NCBI GenBank assembly: GCA_905221605.1 | Contig: CAJNDS010000001.1 | Span: 218,525-282,524 of the forward strand | DNA from: Symbiodinium natans | Lineage: Eukaryota > Sar > Dinophyceae > Suessiales > Symbiodiniaceae | DNA: 64,000 nucleotides | Direction: 5' to 3' | Shown: positions 1-9,367 of the stretch, one piece after another | Numbering within the stretch: position 1 is the first letter of the stretch | Layout: each line of letters starts with the position of its first letter | Made by a program: the position numbers and the translations under genes | The notes under the pieces: generated by a model | The model's input: the letters and a program-made list of their open reading frames with translations, nothing else | Told to the model about the DNA's origin: nothing | Databases searched by the model: none

Positions 1-750
1 GTAGTACGGCTGAAGGAGATGTGCGACGTGGAGTTGCCAGAGATGCAAGCAGACTCTGTCGCCAAGATTTGCACAGCAAAAGCGGAGGCAGCTTTCCAAC
101 TGCTCGGTGGCAATGTGGTTGTGCAGGACAGTTGCGGGACATGGCAGGACTGTCGAGTTGTGGCAAGGGGCTCAAGTGATGCCGTTGCAGGACAGTGGCT
201 TTGTCATTGAAGCGTTGAATGGCTTCCCAGGGCCCTACACAAAGTATGTGCTGTCAACTATTGGCGTGGATGGTATATTGAAACTCATGGAGGGTCAACC
301 AAATCGTCGATGTGGCTTTGCTGCTTGTGTTGGTTTTGCAGACTCAGACGGTCGCATCCACATTTTCGAAGAACCGGTGCAATACTTCGGCAACTTGCGA
401 GAGTCCAGGGCTTCGACGCGGGAGGGCTCTGAAATTGGCAGAGCTTGGGGGAATGCTCCTTGGCACACTCCCTCAGGCTTTGCGGCTTAGCATGTTTGTG
501 CCCGCACTGTAGCTTAGCCTAGTGAAATGCAGAGACCGTGGCTTTCCCAGAGCCTGCTGATGAGCCTGCTGATGAGGAGTCAGGCCAGCTGTTCGAAGTT
601 TTTGCGCCAGATGATGCGGCGGTGGCGGAAGCTGATGGTCTAGGTCCGACAGGTCCGACAGGTCCGACACTGGCAGAGATGTCCGAGAAGCAGCTGACCA
701 CTTATCGGCAACAGCGTCATTCGGCCTTCAAGGCTCACCAGAAGTACTAA
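1..750 (+). CDS. ITPA: HAM1/ITPA-type nucleoside triphosphate pyrophosphatase, 5' end missing
   Basis: This family hydrolyses non-canonical purine NTPs (ITP, dITP, XTP) to NMP plus pyrophosphate, cleaning the nucleotide pool. Exon 1 (1-126) encodes LPEMQADSVAKICTAKAEAAF, matching the family's 'E-(I/M)-Q-A-D-S' strand-helix region. Exon 2 (from 191) encodes DSGFVIEALNGFPGPYTKY followed by V-x-x-x-I-G-x-x-G-I-L-K-L-M-E-G, the hallmark D-S-G-(x4)-L-N-G-x-P-G-x-Y block. A last exon (about 580-750) encodes TLAEMSEKQLTTYRQQRHSA, equivalent to the conserved T-x-A-E-M-S and (S/Q)-(H/Q)-R segments, then a stop at 748-750. The G-x-G-x-D-P-x-F block between exons 2 and 3 is not seen cleanly and probably lies at an intron I could not resolve between about 400 and 580. 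The N-terminal S-x-N-x-x-K nucleotide loop would be left of the window. Family assignment is firm; exon ends in the 3' half are not. Confidence 0.8.
127..190 (+). other. 64-bp GA-AG intron in the ITPA gene, between direct repeats
   Basis: The protein frame is V-V-V-Q | D-S-G-F. Joining 126 to 191 keeps the frame and restores the conserved D-S-G. The intron then starts GACAGT and ends GTTGCAG. The 10-bp sequence GCAGGACAGT stands at both borders (123-132 and 187-196), so the splice sites lie inside a direct repeat. No GT donor gives the right frame. Confidence 0.65.
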
Positions 751-1640
751 TTGTGCGTACTCGTGCTTCCGGCTTAGTTTTTCGTATGGCTTCAGAGGGA
801 AAAAGGTGTTCGTCGTGGGGTGGATGATAGCGCCACATTCTGGCCGACATTTTGTGAGTTCGGAAGGTGTTTGGAAATTGGCTGCTGGAAGTATATGGCC
901 ACAAATCGGCGGCGACACTTGAACAAGATTAATGAGGATTTATGTCAAAATGACGTGAAGGTTGCTTTGCTCGTGGCCTAATTTGTGAGGAATGGCGCCA
1001 AAGTACGTTGCCAAAATGTTGTCTTTAGCACGCCAGTTTTCCTGGGTCGAGACACATGTCGACATGTGCTGTGAACAAGCACAGCCGCGCCCAGTCGGAT
1101 TTGCTGTGCTCATGGTTTAAAAGCATGTGTTCGACTGCATGTTCAAGCTTCCGATTCTGAAGGGGTTCAGGGGTTAGGCTTGTGTGCTTGCACCTCACGC
1201 TGAGGGCTAGGTTCCTGGTTAGGTTTGTTTCAGTGGGGCCATAATGATCTTCGGGAAGAAGTGCGAGGAGGAGATTTCTAGAATGTAGATCCTGGACTTA
1301 AATCCCCATAAGTAGGGTTGGGAAGATCATTCGGACATCAGGCTCTGTTTAGGTTTTCTGCGGCGGGAGGGTCTGGTCTTCCATCGTAGTAGATCAGTAG
1401 ATGTCAGGATGTGAAGCACTCTCGCTTCTGGGACTGTCCGGAACTTGTTGGGTGGGTCTATAGAGTCCATGCAAGGGCGAGTCTCCGGGCTTTGGCACCC
1501 TTTGCTTGCACAACTTGTGCGTACTCGGGATTGCCAACTTCTTTGCAGCTTGCCCGTCTCTTTGTATCAAGAAGCTTCCCGGGCAAAGATGTTGCAAGCA
1601 TCTCGCATGCGAAAGCGTAAGAGATAGAGATGTAGATCCG
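751..1640. other. Non-coding stretch after the ITPA gene
   Basis: No ORF here looks like protein in either strand. The DNA is mixed-composition with no repeat array. It is presumably 3' UTR, spacer and possibly introns of the next gene. No polyadenylation signal or promoter can be recognised. Confidence 0.4.
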
Positions 1641-2251
1641 CAGAATGAATAATGCGTATGTAGATGACACAGAGAGACCACCCAAAAGGTTAACACTTCT
1701 TTCGACAGGAAACTGTCGTGGCAGCCTTCCAGTTATGCAGAAGCTCTCTGCATCAGATGCTGCTTCGCCAACACAGGTTCAGTCTCGCCTGTTGAAGGGC
1801 CCATCGTTTGCAGATGTGGTGATCCAGGACGCGATTTTTTGTGCACATCTCAACATGTGCCCCTGACCAAGCCGACCAAGCCGACTATGTAGAAGTGAGG
1901 AAGTGGCACGGTTGGCACGCGAAGTTCAAGCTATTCAGCGTGATCGGGATGCAGCTCGAATTCGCATGCCAGAAACCTGTTGCCTGTTTTTTGGGAATGG
2001 GTTTTGTTATGCTCCTTGCGCATGGAGGGCGCTTTGCGGCTCAGGCACTCCTGCGTCAGATGGAGGACTTCAAAGCTGCTTTTGCTGATGACAACTGTCC
2101 TGAGATGCTTGTGAATGTTGCGAGCCTGCTACTGCTGCAGGCCTTGCGTGCTGAAGTGCGTGAGATGAAGTTGGCCCGAAGTGGCCCACCAGTCCGAGTA
2201 GCCTTGCATCGAATGTCGGAAAGTCAAGGTTTCGCGGAAAGATGCGACTAG
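1640..2251 (+). CDS. Possible coiled-coil protein exons, unknown
   Basis: Two islands look coding on +. From 1900 the frame reads EVARLAREVQAIQRDRDAA, a charged heptad-like helix. From about 2033 another frame reads FAAQALLRQMEDFKAAFADD, also helical, and continues to about 2190. The switch of frame implies an intron in about 1975-2030. An upstream frame (1645-1866) may hold a further exon. No family is recognised; the call rests on composition only. Confidence 0.25.
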
Positions 2252-2354
2252 CATGTTCTGCTTCAGGGTGATGGAAAGCTGCGGCAAGGGCACGTCGAGC
2301 ATGTTCCGCTTCTTCAGGCGAGTCGAAGAGTACACCTATATAGGGTCTTGTTTT

Positions 2355-2690
2355 CGGGGGGGGGGGGGGCGAAGACGAAACTGCGAAGAAGCTGTTTGCA
2401 AGGACCTGAATCTCAAATTGCGAGCCAAGAAGAAAATTGAAGGCGAAAATCGGCCCACAAACTCCGGACGAAGACGACATTCGGTGGCGCGAAACATTGA
2501 AGACGAACTTGGGCCCCGAAGACGCGAAACTCGACCACGAAGACATTTGCGCCTGTCCAGGCTTAGATTGTTCTTACAACAGAAGGAAATTGGGCCCCGA
2601 AGCCGAAATTCAGCCCCAAGATGAAACTCGGCCCCGAAGGCGAAAAGTCGCCCCCCAAAAACACGAGACGAAATGTGGTGCGACAAAGGC
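2355..2690 (+). repeat. Degenerate tandem repeat of a GGCCCCGAAGACGAAA-like unit
   Basis: After a 13-nt G run the sequence repeats variants of GGCCCCGAAG and ACGAAAYTCG at irregular spacing of about 20-30 bp (for example near 2510, 2595, 2628). All frames are partly open because of the unit's composition, so ORFs here are not trusted. From 2690 to 3050 I see only mixed sequence with short C and G runs. Confidence 0.5.
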
Positions 2691-3062
2691 CACCACAGGA
2701 ACGTCGGCCCAAGCGCTGCTAGTGCGCATGTTCCGGGCGGTCTCTGGAGCGTTTCGGGTCGGCATTTCTGTCCCGCCCTCAACAAAATCAACAAATCCCG
2801 GCATAGAGTGGGAGGCCGCGAACCCCCCCCACCCCCCCAAACCGGCTTCTTTCTACCAGTGCAGGCTTGCTTTGTAAGCAACATCAATCAGCCCATGGAG
2901 AAGGCCTTCGTTTTGAATCATGCGATCCTTTCCAAACCCTTCGTGCTAGCATTGTGTTAGCAAATGGGGGGGGGGATGGGGGGGGGCCTGCACTCCCCCT
3001 AAGCCTACGCTTTTGTTTAGCTCTAGCCCGCGCAAGTTTGCTGATCATGCCACGACGAGGAC

Positions 3063-3846
3063 GTGCATTAAACATGTATGAGCAGATGAGGTGGTCGGGC
3101 GAGATGGCATCTCATTGGAACGTATCGTTGAGCAGGCGGTGCCGTACACCATCGTTGAGACGCAGGGCTGAAGGCATCGCTAAGAAGAGTTCTCCAGAGC
3201 GCCATGCCGCCATGCTGAGGATACCGGAGGGCATTCACAGCTTTGAGCTCCTGGAGTGGCTTGGTGATGTGAGTGAAGAAAGACTGGGATGCTGAGCCTT
3301 GCCTTGTGCTCTTCTTTTCTGATGCTGGGCACCTTCTTGACCCAAATATGCCATGCAGGTTGAAGAAGCCTGTCCTTATTCGCCGTAGCATGGCCGCCCG
3401 CAAATCTGACACAGTGCTCATGGGACGCTGGCCTGTCAACATCTGCATGAATACAGCTTGGTTGGAGTTCAGGAAGCCCTTCATGCTGTTGTGTGCCTCC
3501 TGGCCCCGGACAGCCAAGGAAGCATAGTGATAGCATCTCGCGGAGTGAAGATTGAATCAGTATGCTTCCGTTGTGACCGGGAGTCCCACTACACACAGAT
3601 GATAACCGTGGGCACGTCGGATTGCGTCCTGGCTGTATTTCATGTGCGTTGAGAACAGCGAAGGAATGTCAATATGAGCTCTTGTGGCACTTTCTTCACG
3701 TCCACTCGCTCGGCCCAGGTTTCATTGATGCTACTGAGGCCGAGCTTGTTGATTGCGACAGCAATATGAGTCTTGTGGTAAAAAGTGGAGCGCCGGTGAT
3801 TCGGCACTGCAGCTTCCAAGTTCACGGCAACTCATCTGCAAAGCAA
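3063..3846 (+). CDS. Probable parallel beta-helix (pectate-lyase-fold) repeat protein, spliced
   Basis: Several + exons in different frames carry beta-helix-like rungs. About 3363-3420 reads LKKPVLIRRSMAARK; about 3500-3634 reads GSIVIASRGVKIESVCFRC then Q-M-I-T-V-G-T-S-D-C-V-L. The exon 3719-3846 starts after GGCCCAG and ends at GT (3847); it reads FIDATEAELVDCDSN then L-V-V-K-S-G-A-P-V-I-R-H-C-S-F. The spaced small and aliphatic residues, with Asp-Cys and His-Cys turns, resemble right-handed beta-helix coils such as those of FBXO11-like proteins. An upstream piece near 3200-3270 (IPEGIHSFELLEWLGDV) may be another exon. Exon joins are not proven and function cannot be given. Confidence 0.4.
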
Positions 3847-3867
3847 GTGGGTCACACGACGTCATGA

Positions 3868-4618
3868 GACCATTGCGGCTTACTGAGATGCCAGTGTGTG
3901 TGTTTCGTCCGTTGAGGTGAACTGAATGATCAAGGGCTGCGGGCGAGCCTGAACAGCTGCATCTGGCTGGGAAGGGACACCGCCGCCACTGTCGAGACGC
4001 TTGGGGCGAAACAGAAAGAAGAAAGACAAACATAAGGCAAACCAACTCCCCCCCCCTCCCCCCCCCACGCCATGCAGCCAACACAAACGCAGAACCATGA
4101 GATGGACGAAACAGCGCACCAAATGCCGTTCTTGGAAGCCCAGCTTGACCACCCCTGACGCCATACAATACTTGGAGATCGTAGCAGTACTTCGCAGACT
4201 CGGCATCTCAAGGGGGCAACCAGTCAACGACTGGCAAGGCTGAAGGGATGCGGAAGCAGCAGCAGACACATGGAGTCAACTGGTCGCACCCGAGCCCCTG
4301 CCGAACACCCTTTCCCACAACGAACACAATGTCAGTGCCTTGATGCCTTGAGCACTTGCCGAACAAATCGTGCGTTGAGAGAGCTCGACGAATGGATGGG
4401 CCACAAGGGGGAGGAGATGGAGAAGCGCATTCTGAACAGAACAGCTGGAGCAGAGCACAGGCGTAGGATGGCAGTACGTGCCAGCAGCGACTGTGACAGG
4501 CCATGACAGGTTTGTGGGGAGGGTGTGGCTGGAGGAACCCCCCCCCAAGTTCCAAGAATAGCAGGTCCCTTCCCTAAAGCCGCAAGCAAGAAAGAGAAAG
4601 CACAGAAGAAGAGATAAC
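3868..4618. other. Spacer or introns with no convincing gene
   Basis: The stretch has C-rich runs near 4050 and 4540 and several short ORFs on both strands with no conserved look. I cannot support a gene here. Confidence 0.35.
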
Positions 4619-4885
4619 ATGGCGGTGGCACCGAGCTTTGTTGACGAGCAGCTGAGTTCCTGTTTCATCGATGGGCGAGCTCACCGGGCTCATGCCTTCT
4701 CGATCGATGACAATGCGTGGGGCAAGTTGCGGCGGAATGTGGTTTGCGGATCAACCGAACATCCTGCATTTCACAGAGGATCTTTTGGCAACTGTGACTT
4801 GGACAACAGCAATGACTCTTGGACTTTGGCACGGAAGCGCTGTGTGAGGGAAGCCGTGAAGCGAAGTTTGTCAACCTTGCGCTGA
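4619..4885 (+). CDS. Small hypothetical ORF, 88 residues
   Basis: An ATG-started frame runs from 4619 to a TGA at 4883-4885. It encodes MAVAPSFVDEQLSSCFIDG and ends with a basic helix-like tail (L-A-R-K-R-C-V-R-E-A-V-K-R). No family is recognised. It could be a genuine short protein, the first exon of a longer gene, or chance. Confidence 0.25.
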   Translation: MAVAPSFVDEQLSSCFIDGRAHRAHAFSIDDNAWGKLRRNVVCGSTEHPAFHRGSFGNCDLDNSNDSWTLARKRCVREAVKRSLSTLR

Positions 4886-4979
4886 GTTCACAAGGGTCGG
4901 GCTGTGTCGGACTAGTAACTAGTGTTCATCGGCCAGCATCGGGAGCTTACCGGGTCTGGCGGCCAGAGTCGTAGACGTA

Positions 4980-5324
4980 ATGAAACGTTCGAGATGGTTC
5001 GAACCTCATATCTTCATTGGTTCAGGGATTTTTGAACTGATGTTTGCCTGCCATGTCTTCAGCAGCCAACGCTTCAAACCACTAACCGGCGCAAGTAGCC
5101 CAGGAGATCAACTGTCCAGTGTACCACGGAGTTCGGAAGCTTCGATCGTTGGAGCAAAGTCACCCAACATCACCTACAGCTCCGATGAGGCTGCATGGCT
5201 GCATGCGCCATTTCGTGTCATCGCTGGCTTCTTTGGATCACTTGTGCTGCTTGTGCACGTGACTCTGCGTGTTCGGGAGAGGGGCGTGTCCTATGCATGC
5301 GGAGGTGTTTACTTAAACGCATAG
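4980..5324 (+). CDS. Small hypothetical ORF, 114 residues, one possible membrane segment
   Basis: The frame opens with ATG at 4980. Residues about 75-95 (F-R-V-I-A-G-F-F-G-S-L-V-L-L-V-H-V-T-L) are hydrophobic enough for one membrane span. Nothing else is recognised. There is no supporting neighbour or splice signal. Confidence 0.25.
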   Translation: MKRSRWFEPHIFIGSGIFELMFACHVFSSQRFKPLTGASSPGDQLSSVPRSSEASIVGAKSPNITYSSDEAAWLHAPFRVIAGFFGSLVLLVHVTLRVRERGVSYACGGVYLNA

Positions 5325-5575
5325 GCAAGCTGGTCTTCGACTTTTTTTCCTTGTCATCTCAACGTTTTCCAATCTGTCCACCCTCCCAGTCGGCGTGTTC
5401 CCGAGAGACTCCCTTCCAGACCCGAGCAAGTGGAGCCAAGTGGTCCAACGAAAAAAGCGAGTGCTTCGAAACAGGGCAGAACAAGCCTCCCTCTTCATGT
5501 TTTTTCCCGAAAGCTTCAGCGAAGGGTTCTTCGGAAAAAAAAAAACGTTCGCCCAAGCACACCAGCCTTACCATC

Positions 5576-5715
5576 AGCAGCACAGTACCGTCACCACACT
5601 AATCACTACGCTACCACCACACTACCACCACCACACTTCCATCAGCACACTACCACCACCACACTACCATCGCACTACTTGTACCACCACCACACTACCA
5701 TCACCACAGTGCCAT
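5576..5715 (+). repeat. CACTACCAC microsatellite
   Basis: Imperfect repeats of CACTACCAC with ATC variants. The same repeat type returns at 6484-6895, on the other side of the 5.8-6.5 kb tandem units, so the two blocks frame a satellite cluster. Confidence 0.85.
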
Positions 5716-5794
5716 CTCGGCTGCATCGCTTCTGTACGCTGTCTATTAAATTCTCTCTTATTTGTTAAGCTGGGGTGGGTTTCGCCGCGGCTAG

Positions 5795-6062
5795 CGCGAT
5801 GCAGCCCTCTGCGGGGATCGTGCGTGTCGGAGCGCTCCCGCTGTGCGTTTTTGCGTATTCTTAGTGGCCTGTCGCACCCTCTGCGGGATCGTGCGTGTCG
5901 GAGCGCTCCCGCTGTGCGTTTTCGCACATTTTACGTGCACCCTCTGCGGGGATCGTGCGTGTCGGAGCGCTCCCACTGTGCGTTTTTGCGTATTCTTGAG
6001 TGGCCTGTCGCACCCTCTGCAAGGATCGTGCGTGTTGGAGCGTGTCGGAGCACTGCCGCTGT
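5795..6062 (+). repeat. Tandem repeat with units of about 60-75 bp
   Basis: Four copies share CACCCTCTGCGGGGATCG, GTGTCGGAGCGCTCCC and CTGTGCGTTTTTGCG, starting near 5804, 5877, 5938 and 6012, with small deletions. The last copy has a local duplication (gtgttggagcgtgtcggag). ORFs crossing this block follow the repeat and are not believed. Confidence 0.75.
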
Positions 6063-6064
6063 GC

Positions 6065-6165
6065 CTGGAAAGTCGGCTTTTGTAGTACAAATGTAGTACG
6101 CCGGGGACGCCCGTGGCTGGAAACTCGACTTTTGTGGTACAAACGCAGTACGCCGCGGACGCCCG
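6065..6165 (+). repeat. Two-copy tandem repeat, about 50-bp unit
   Basis: TTTTGTAGTACAAATGTAGT near 6076 returns as TTTTGTGGTACAAACGCAGT near 6130, each followed by ACGCCGNGGACGCCCG. The second copy runs into the 42-bp satellite. Confidence 0.6.
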
Positions 6166-6490
6166 AAGCTTCATTCCGCGTGCACGAAAACCTCGCAAAT
6201 AGCATGGAAGCGGAATTCCGCATGCACGAAAACCTCGCACATAGCATGGAAGCGGAATTCCGCGCGCGCGAAAACCTCGCAAATAGCATGGACGCGGAAT
6301 TCCGCATGCTTGAAAACCTTGCAAATAGCATGGAAGCGGAATTCCGGCATGATCGAAAACCTCGCAAATAACATGGAAGCGGAATTCCGCCTGCGTTAAA
6401 CCTCGCAAATAGCATGAATGGAAGCGGAATTCCGCGTGCTTGAAAACCTCGCAAATATCGTGGAAGCGGAATTCCGCATGCTTGAACACC
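6166..6490 (+). repeat. Satellite: eight 42-bp units with an EcoRI-containing palindrome
   Basis: The unit is GAATTCCGCATGCACG + AAAACCTCGCAAATAGC + ATGGAAGCG. Each junction forms the perfect palindrome GCGGAATTCCGC. Unit length is 42 bp in most copies; one copy is 45 bp (extra ATG-like triplet at 6416). Because 42 is a multiple of three, the array is open on both strands, with a 14-residue periodic peptide on + (E-F-R-M-H-E-N-L-A-N-S-M-E-A). It may be satellite DNA rather than protein. Confidence 0.9.
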
Positions 6491-6895
6491 TCGCCATCAC
6501 CACGGTAATCACTATGCTACCACACTACCACCACCACACTACCACCACCAAACTACCACCGCCACACCACACTACCACCACCACACTACCACCGCCACAC
6601 TACCACCACCACACTACCACCACCACACTACCATCACTATACCACCACCACACTACCATCGCTACACTACCACCACCACACTACCACCATCACACTACCA
6701 CCACCACACTACCACCACCAAACTACCACCGCCACACCACACTACTACCACCACACTACCATGACTACACTACCACCACCACACTACCATCACTACAACT
6801 ACCACCACCACCACACTACCATCACCACGGTAATCACTACGCTACCACCACCACACTACCATCACCACATTACCATCACCTCAGCCTCTCTCTAC
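6484..6895 (+). repeat. CACTACCAC microsatellite, second block
   Basis: About 400 bp of CACTACCAC and CATCAC variants, the same motif as 5576-5715. Frames through it (H/T/P-rich) are not considered genes. Confidence 0.9.
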
Positions 6896-8599
6896 CCTAT
6901 TAAATTCCATCTTCTTTCCGCTTCGCGCTCTCTCTGCCGTCGACACCGCATTGAGACTACACTACCGATCTACTTCCAGCCTACTACCACACCACGGCAA
7001 CACGATCACCGCACTGACAACACAACCAACGATACGTGTCAGTTGAAATCTTCGCACGGACTGCTTTCGGGATAATCGGTGTCTAGTATATTTTTTTTTG
7101 TTGTGCGTGTGTGTGTGTTTCGTGCTTTGGGGTGTGGTCTTTGAAGTAAAGCAAAGCTGCAAAGACACTTGGGCCAGATTGTGCGCATAGTCAAGACGGA
7201 TATCGAAGTTTTGCCGGCCAGGTATGATGCTCCCACTGAGTGGGGAAAGGAAGGCCGCTCGTCTTCAAGCTTTCGTAGATTTTTGCTGAGCCCTCATTGA
7301 GGTCTTGGGCAACTCAGAGGATCATTCCAGAAAATGCCACGACTTTCTGAATCTCCACATAGACAGTCTGGTGCCTTTACAAAACTATGGTCAATATCCC
7401 ACAAGCCATTCTGATTCTGATCCCAGGATGCGCCATGCACCTCGGCCAATCACCTGACATGCGCTTAGCAGTCTCTGCCAACGCTGACCACCGCCTGGCA
7501 CTGCACAGCGCCCAAGTCCCAGTCTCACAATCTCCGCCAAGCTCGTCTCGATGCCATGGCTCAGTACCTTGGCAAGTGCTGTAACAAAAGCTCACGACTT
7601 CCGGAGCCATGGCAGAAGCAGCTTGCAGTGATGCTGCTGTTGGTTGTTTCTGAGCACTGTTCATTCTTGTCATTCGGTCGACATCGACATCCGAGATGTC
7701 AAGTGGCAACGAACATAATCAATCGAGATCGGCAACAAATTGTCAACGGACCTGGCCAGCAGACAAGCACCGATGCACGCATGTGAAGCACTCACTATGG
7801 AGAGCAGGGGAGTAGCAGCGTGTGGTGCTCATGCCGCGACTTGCAGTGCCCATGGTCGGCTCTGCAACTTCGAGGGTTACGCACCTATGGACCTAGATGC
7901 TGACAATGGTCACTTTCTGCTTGCATGTTGGCCGGCAGACTATTATTCGCTGCTTCAAGATCTTCAAGCCGATTCAAGCCTCACGCTTGCTCATGTTTTA
8001 CCTTGTAGCACCTGTGAGGCCAGGAGCTTGACCCGCATTGGATGCTGGTCTTGCTGGATGCTGGCCTTGTGGTCGTGGAAGCCTTAGAAATGCAGAATGA
8101 TTATGTGCAGCAACGTGCAGCATGTTCTTCGGCACAGTCTTGTCCAGGTGGATGTGCTTTTCTTCTCCCACAGGCAGCCGTCGCGGTCAAGTAGGCCTTA
8201 GTGTTGTTGGGACTCCGGACTGCCAGATGCTGCAAGCATCAGAGCCGGCATGAGCCGGCCATAGACTGAAGTGATCTGCAGTGACTGCATCAGGTTTCCT
8301 TTGTGTTTCCTTTGTGCTGAACCAGATGCCCAGATGCTGTTTGCAGCAGGTGGAGCTGATTTTGCTGGGGTGTCTTGGCGGCGCAGCCCACGAAAGGCTC
8401 CAGATCTCTTGATGCAGAGGAGACTGTCCAGACCCAGGCGGCAGTTGAATGCGATTCACCTCGGCTCAAATTGAAACCACGTGTCGCCCTGGCAGTTAAT
8501 GATCTTTCCAAGCACACAGCCATCTAAACAGCGAGTGTCTACTGCGATTCTTCATCCCCAAAAGCATACATCGTGCATGCTTGCTTCAGCCAAGCAGCT
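6896..8599. other. Region with no recognised gene
   Basis: It includes a short T run and GTGTGTGTG tract (7090-7120). Frames of 110-115 residues exist on - (7377-7709) and + (7740-8087) but show no family feature. Part may be 5' UTR or first introns of the helical-repeat gene at 8600. Confidence 0.35.
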
Positions 8600-9367
8600 A
8601 TGGCCAAACTCAACCGCGAGATCACGCTTGCTGCGAACGACGGCTCCGACACGTTGCAACATGTCATTTCCACTCGTTCACAGACTTTCAATGCAATCAA
8701 TGTTGCCACTGCTCTCCATCGACTGTCCCGCTTTCATGCCTCTGACAATGTTACAAAAGGTCCCTTGGCGCACAGTGAAGCATTGCAAGCCCTGCTGTTG
8801 AGAACGGTGGATGTGCTTCAGCTGCCAGCCAGCGAGTGTGATGCGAAGGCTGTTTCTACAATTGCATATTCGTTAGCTGGGCTTGGCGTGCGAGATGCTG
8901 ATGTTGCCAAAGCCGTGATTATTGCTTCCCTCAACAGGCTGCAGGACTTGGACCGTCAAGGTGTAGCGAACTTGACGTGGGCCTTGTCCAAGTTGCCCAG
9001 GGTGGACAAACGATCAAAGTTAGCAAAGAAGCTCGCCCTGCTGGCTCGCAACCTTGTCTGGGATTTCCTGCCTCAAGAACTTTGCAACATTCTGTGGGCA
9101 TTGAGCAAGCTTGGGGTCCGGGACAACAAGCTTATGTCATTGGCAAGTGAGGCGGTGCGAGGCACACTTTCCTCTTACACACCGCAAGGGCTGTCCACAT
9201 TGGCTGCAGCTTATGCCCGCGCAGGAGTTTTCGTGGAGGCACTGTTGGATGAGATTGGGGAACAGGCTCAGGCACGATTGACTGAGCTGAATGCTCGTGA
9301 TGCTGCGCAACTTGTCCACGCCTCAGGGTTGGGACTGGGATCCGGCAAGAATTGTGAGCTGATGTGA
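8600..9367 (+). CDS. Helical-repeat (FASTK/RAP-type heptatricopeptide-like) RNA-binding protein, N-terminal exon(s)
   Basis: ATG at 8600 (MAKLNREITLAANDG) opens 255 codons. The protein is a run of about 36-40-residue helical repeats with the signatures A-x-x-x-x-x-L-x-R-L, STIAYSLAGLG, VANLTWALSKL, LCNILWALSKLG and LSTLAAAYARAG. Such W/Y-A-(L/Y)-(S/A)-x-L repeats are typical of apicomplexan and dinoflagellate organelle RNA-binding proteins, related to FAST-kinase and RAP proteins. Similar repeats (VGISAWALATLK) recur at 11320-11380 just before the methyltransferase frame, so both may belong to one gene spliced across 9.4-11.1 kb. The frame's end (GSGKNCELM) falls next to GTGAGC-like donor sequences, so the stop at 9365 may be intronic. 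Confidence 0.65.
   Translation: MAKLNREITLAANDGSDTLQHVISTRSQTFNAINVATALHRLSRFHASDNVTKGPLAHSEALQALLLRTVDVLQLPASECDAKAVSTIAYSLAGLGVRDADVAKAVIIASLNRLQDLDRQGVANLTWALSKLPRVDKRSKLAKKLALLARNLVWDFLPQELCNILWALSKLGVRDNKLMSLASEAVRGTLSSYTPQGLSTLAAAYARAGVFVEALLDEIGEQAQARLTELNARDAAQLVHASGLGLGSGKNCELM

Noticed and set aside
3880-4269. Overlapping - strand ORFs of 93-145 codons
   Set aside because: Three frames open at once around G-runs (GGGGGGAGGGGG), a composition effect.
4990-5030. tRNA-like B-box GGTTCGAACCTC near 4997
   Set aside because: No matching A-box and no foldable acceptor or T stem around it.
5395-6489. ORFs of 233 and 232 codons on + and -
   Set aside because: They cross microsatellite and two satellite families and have repeat composition on both strands.
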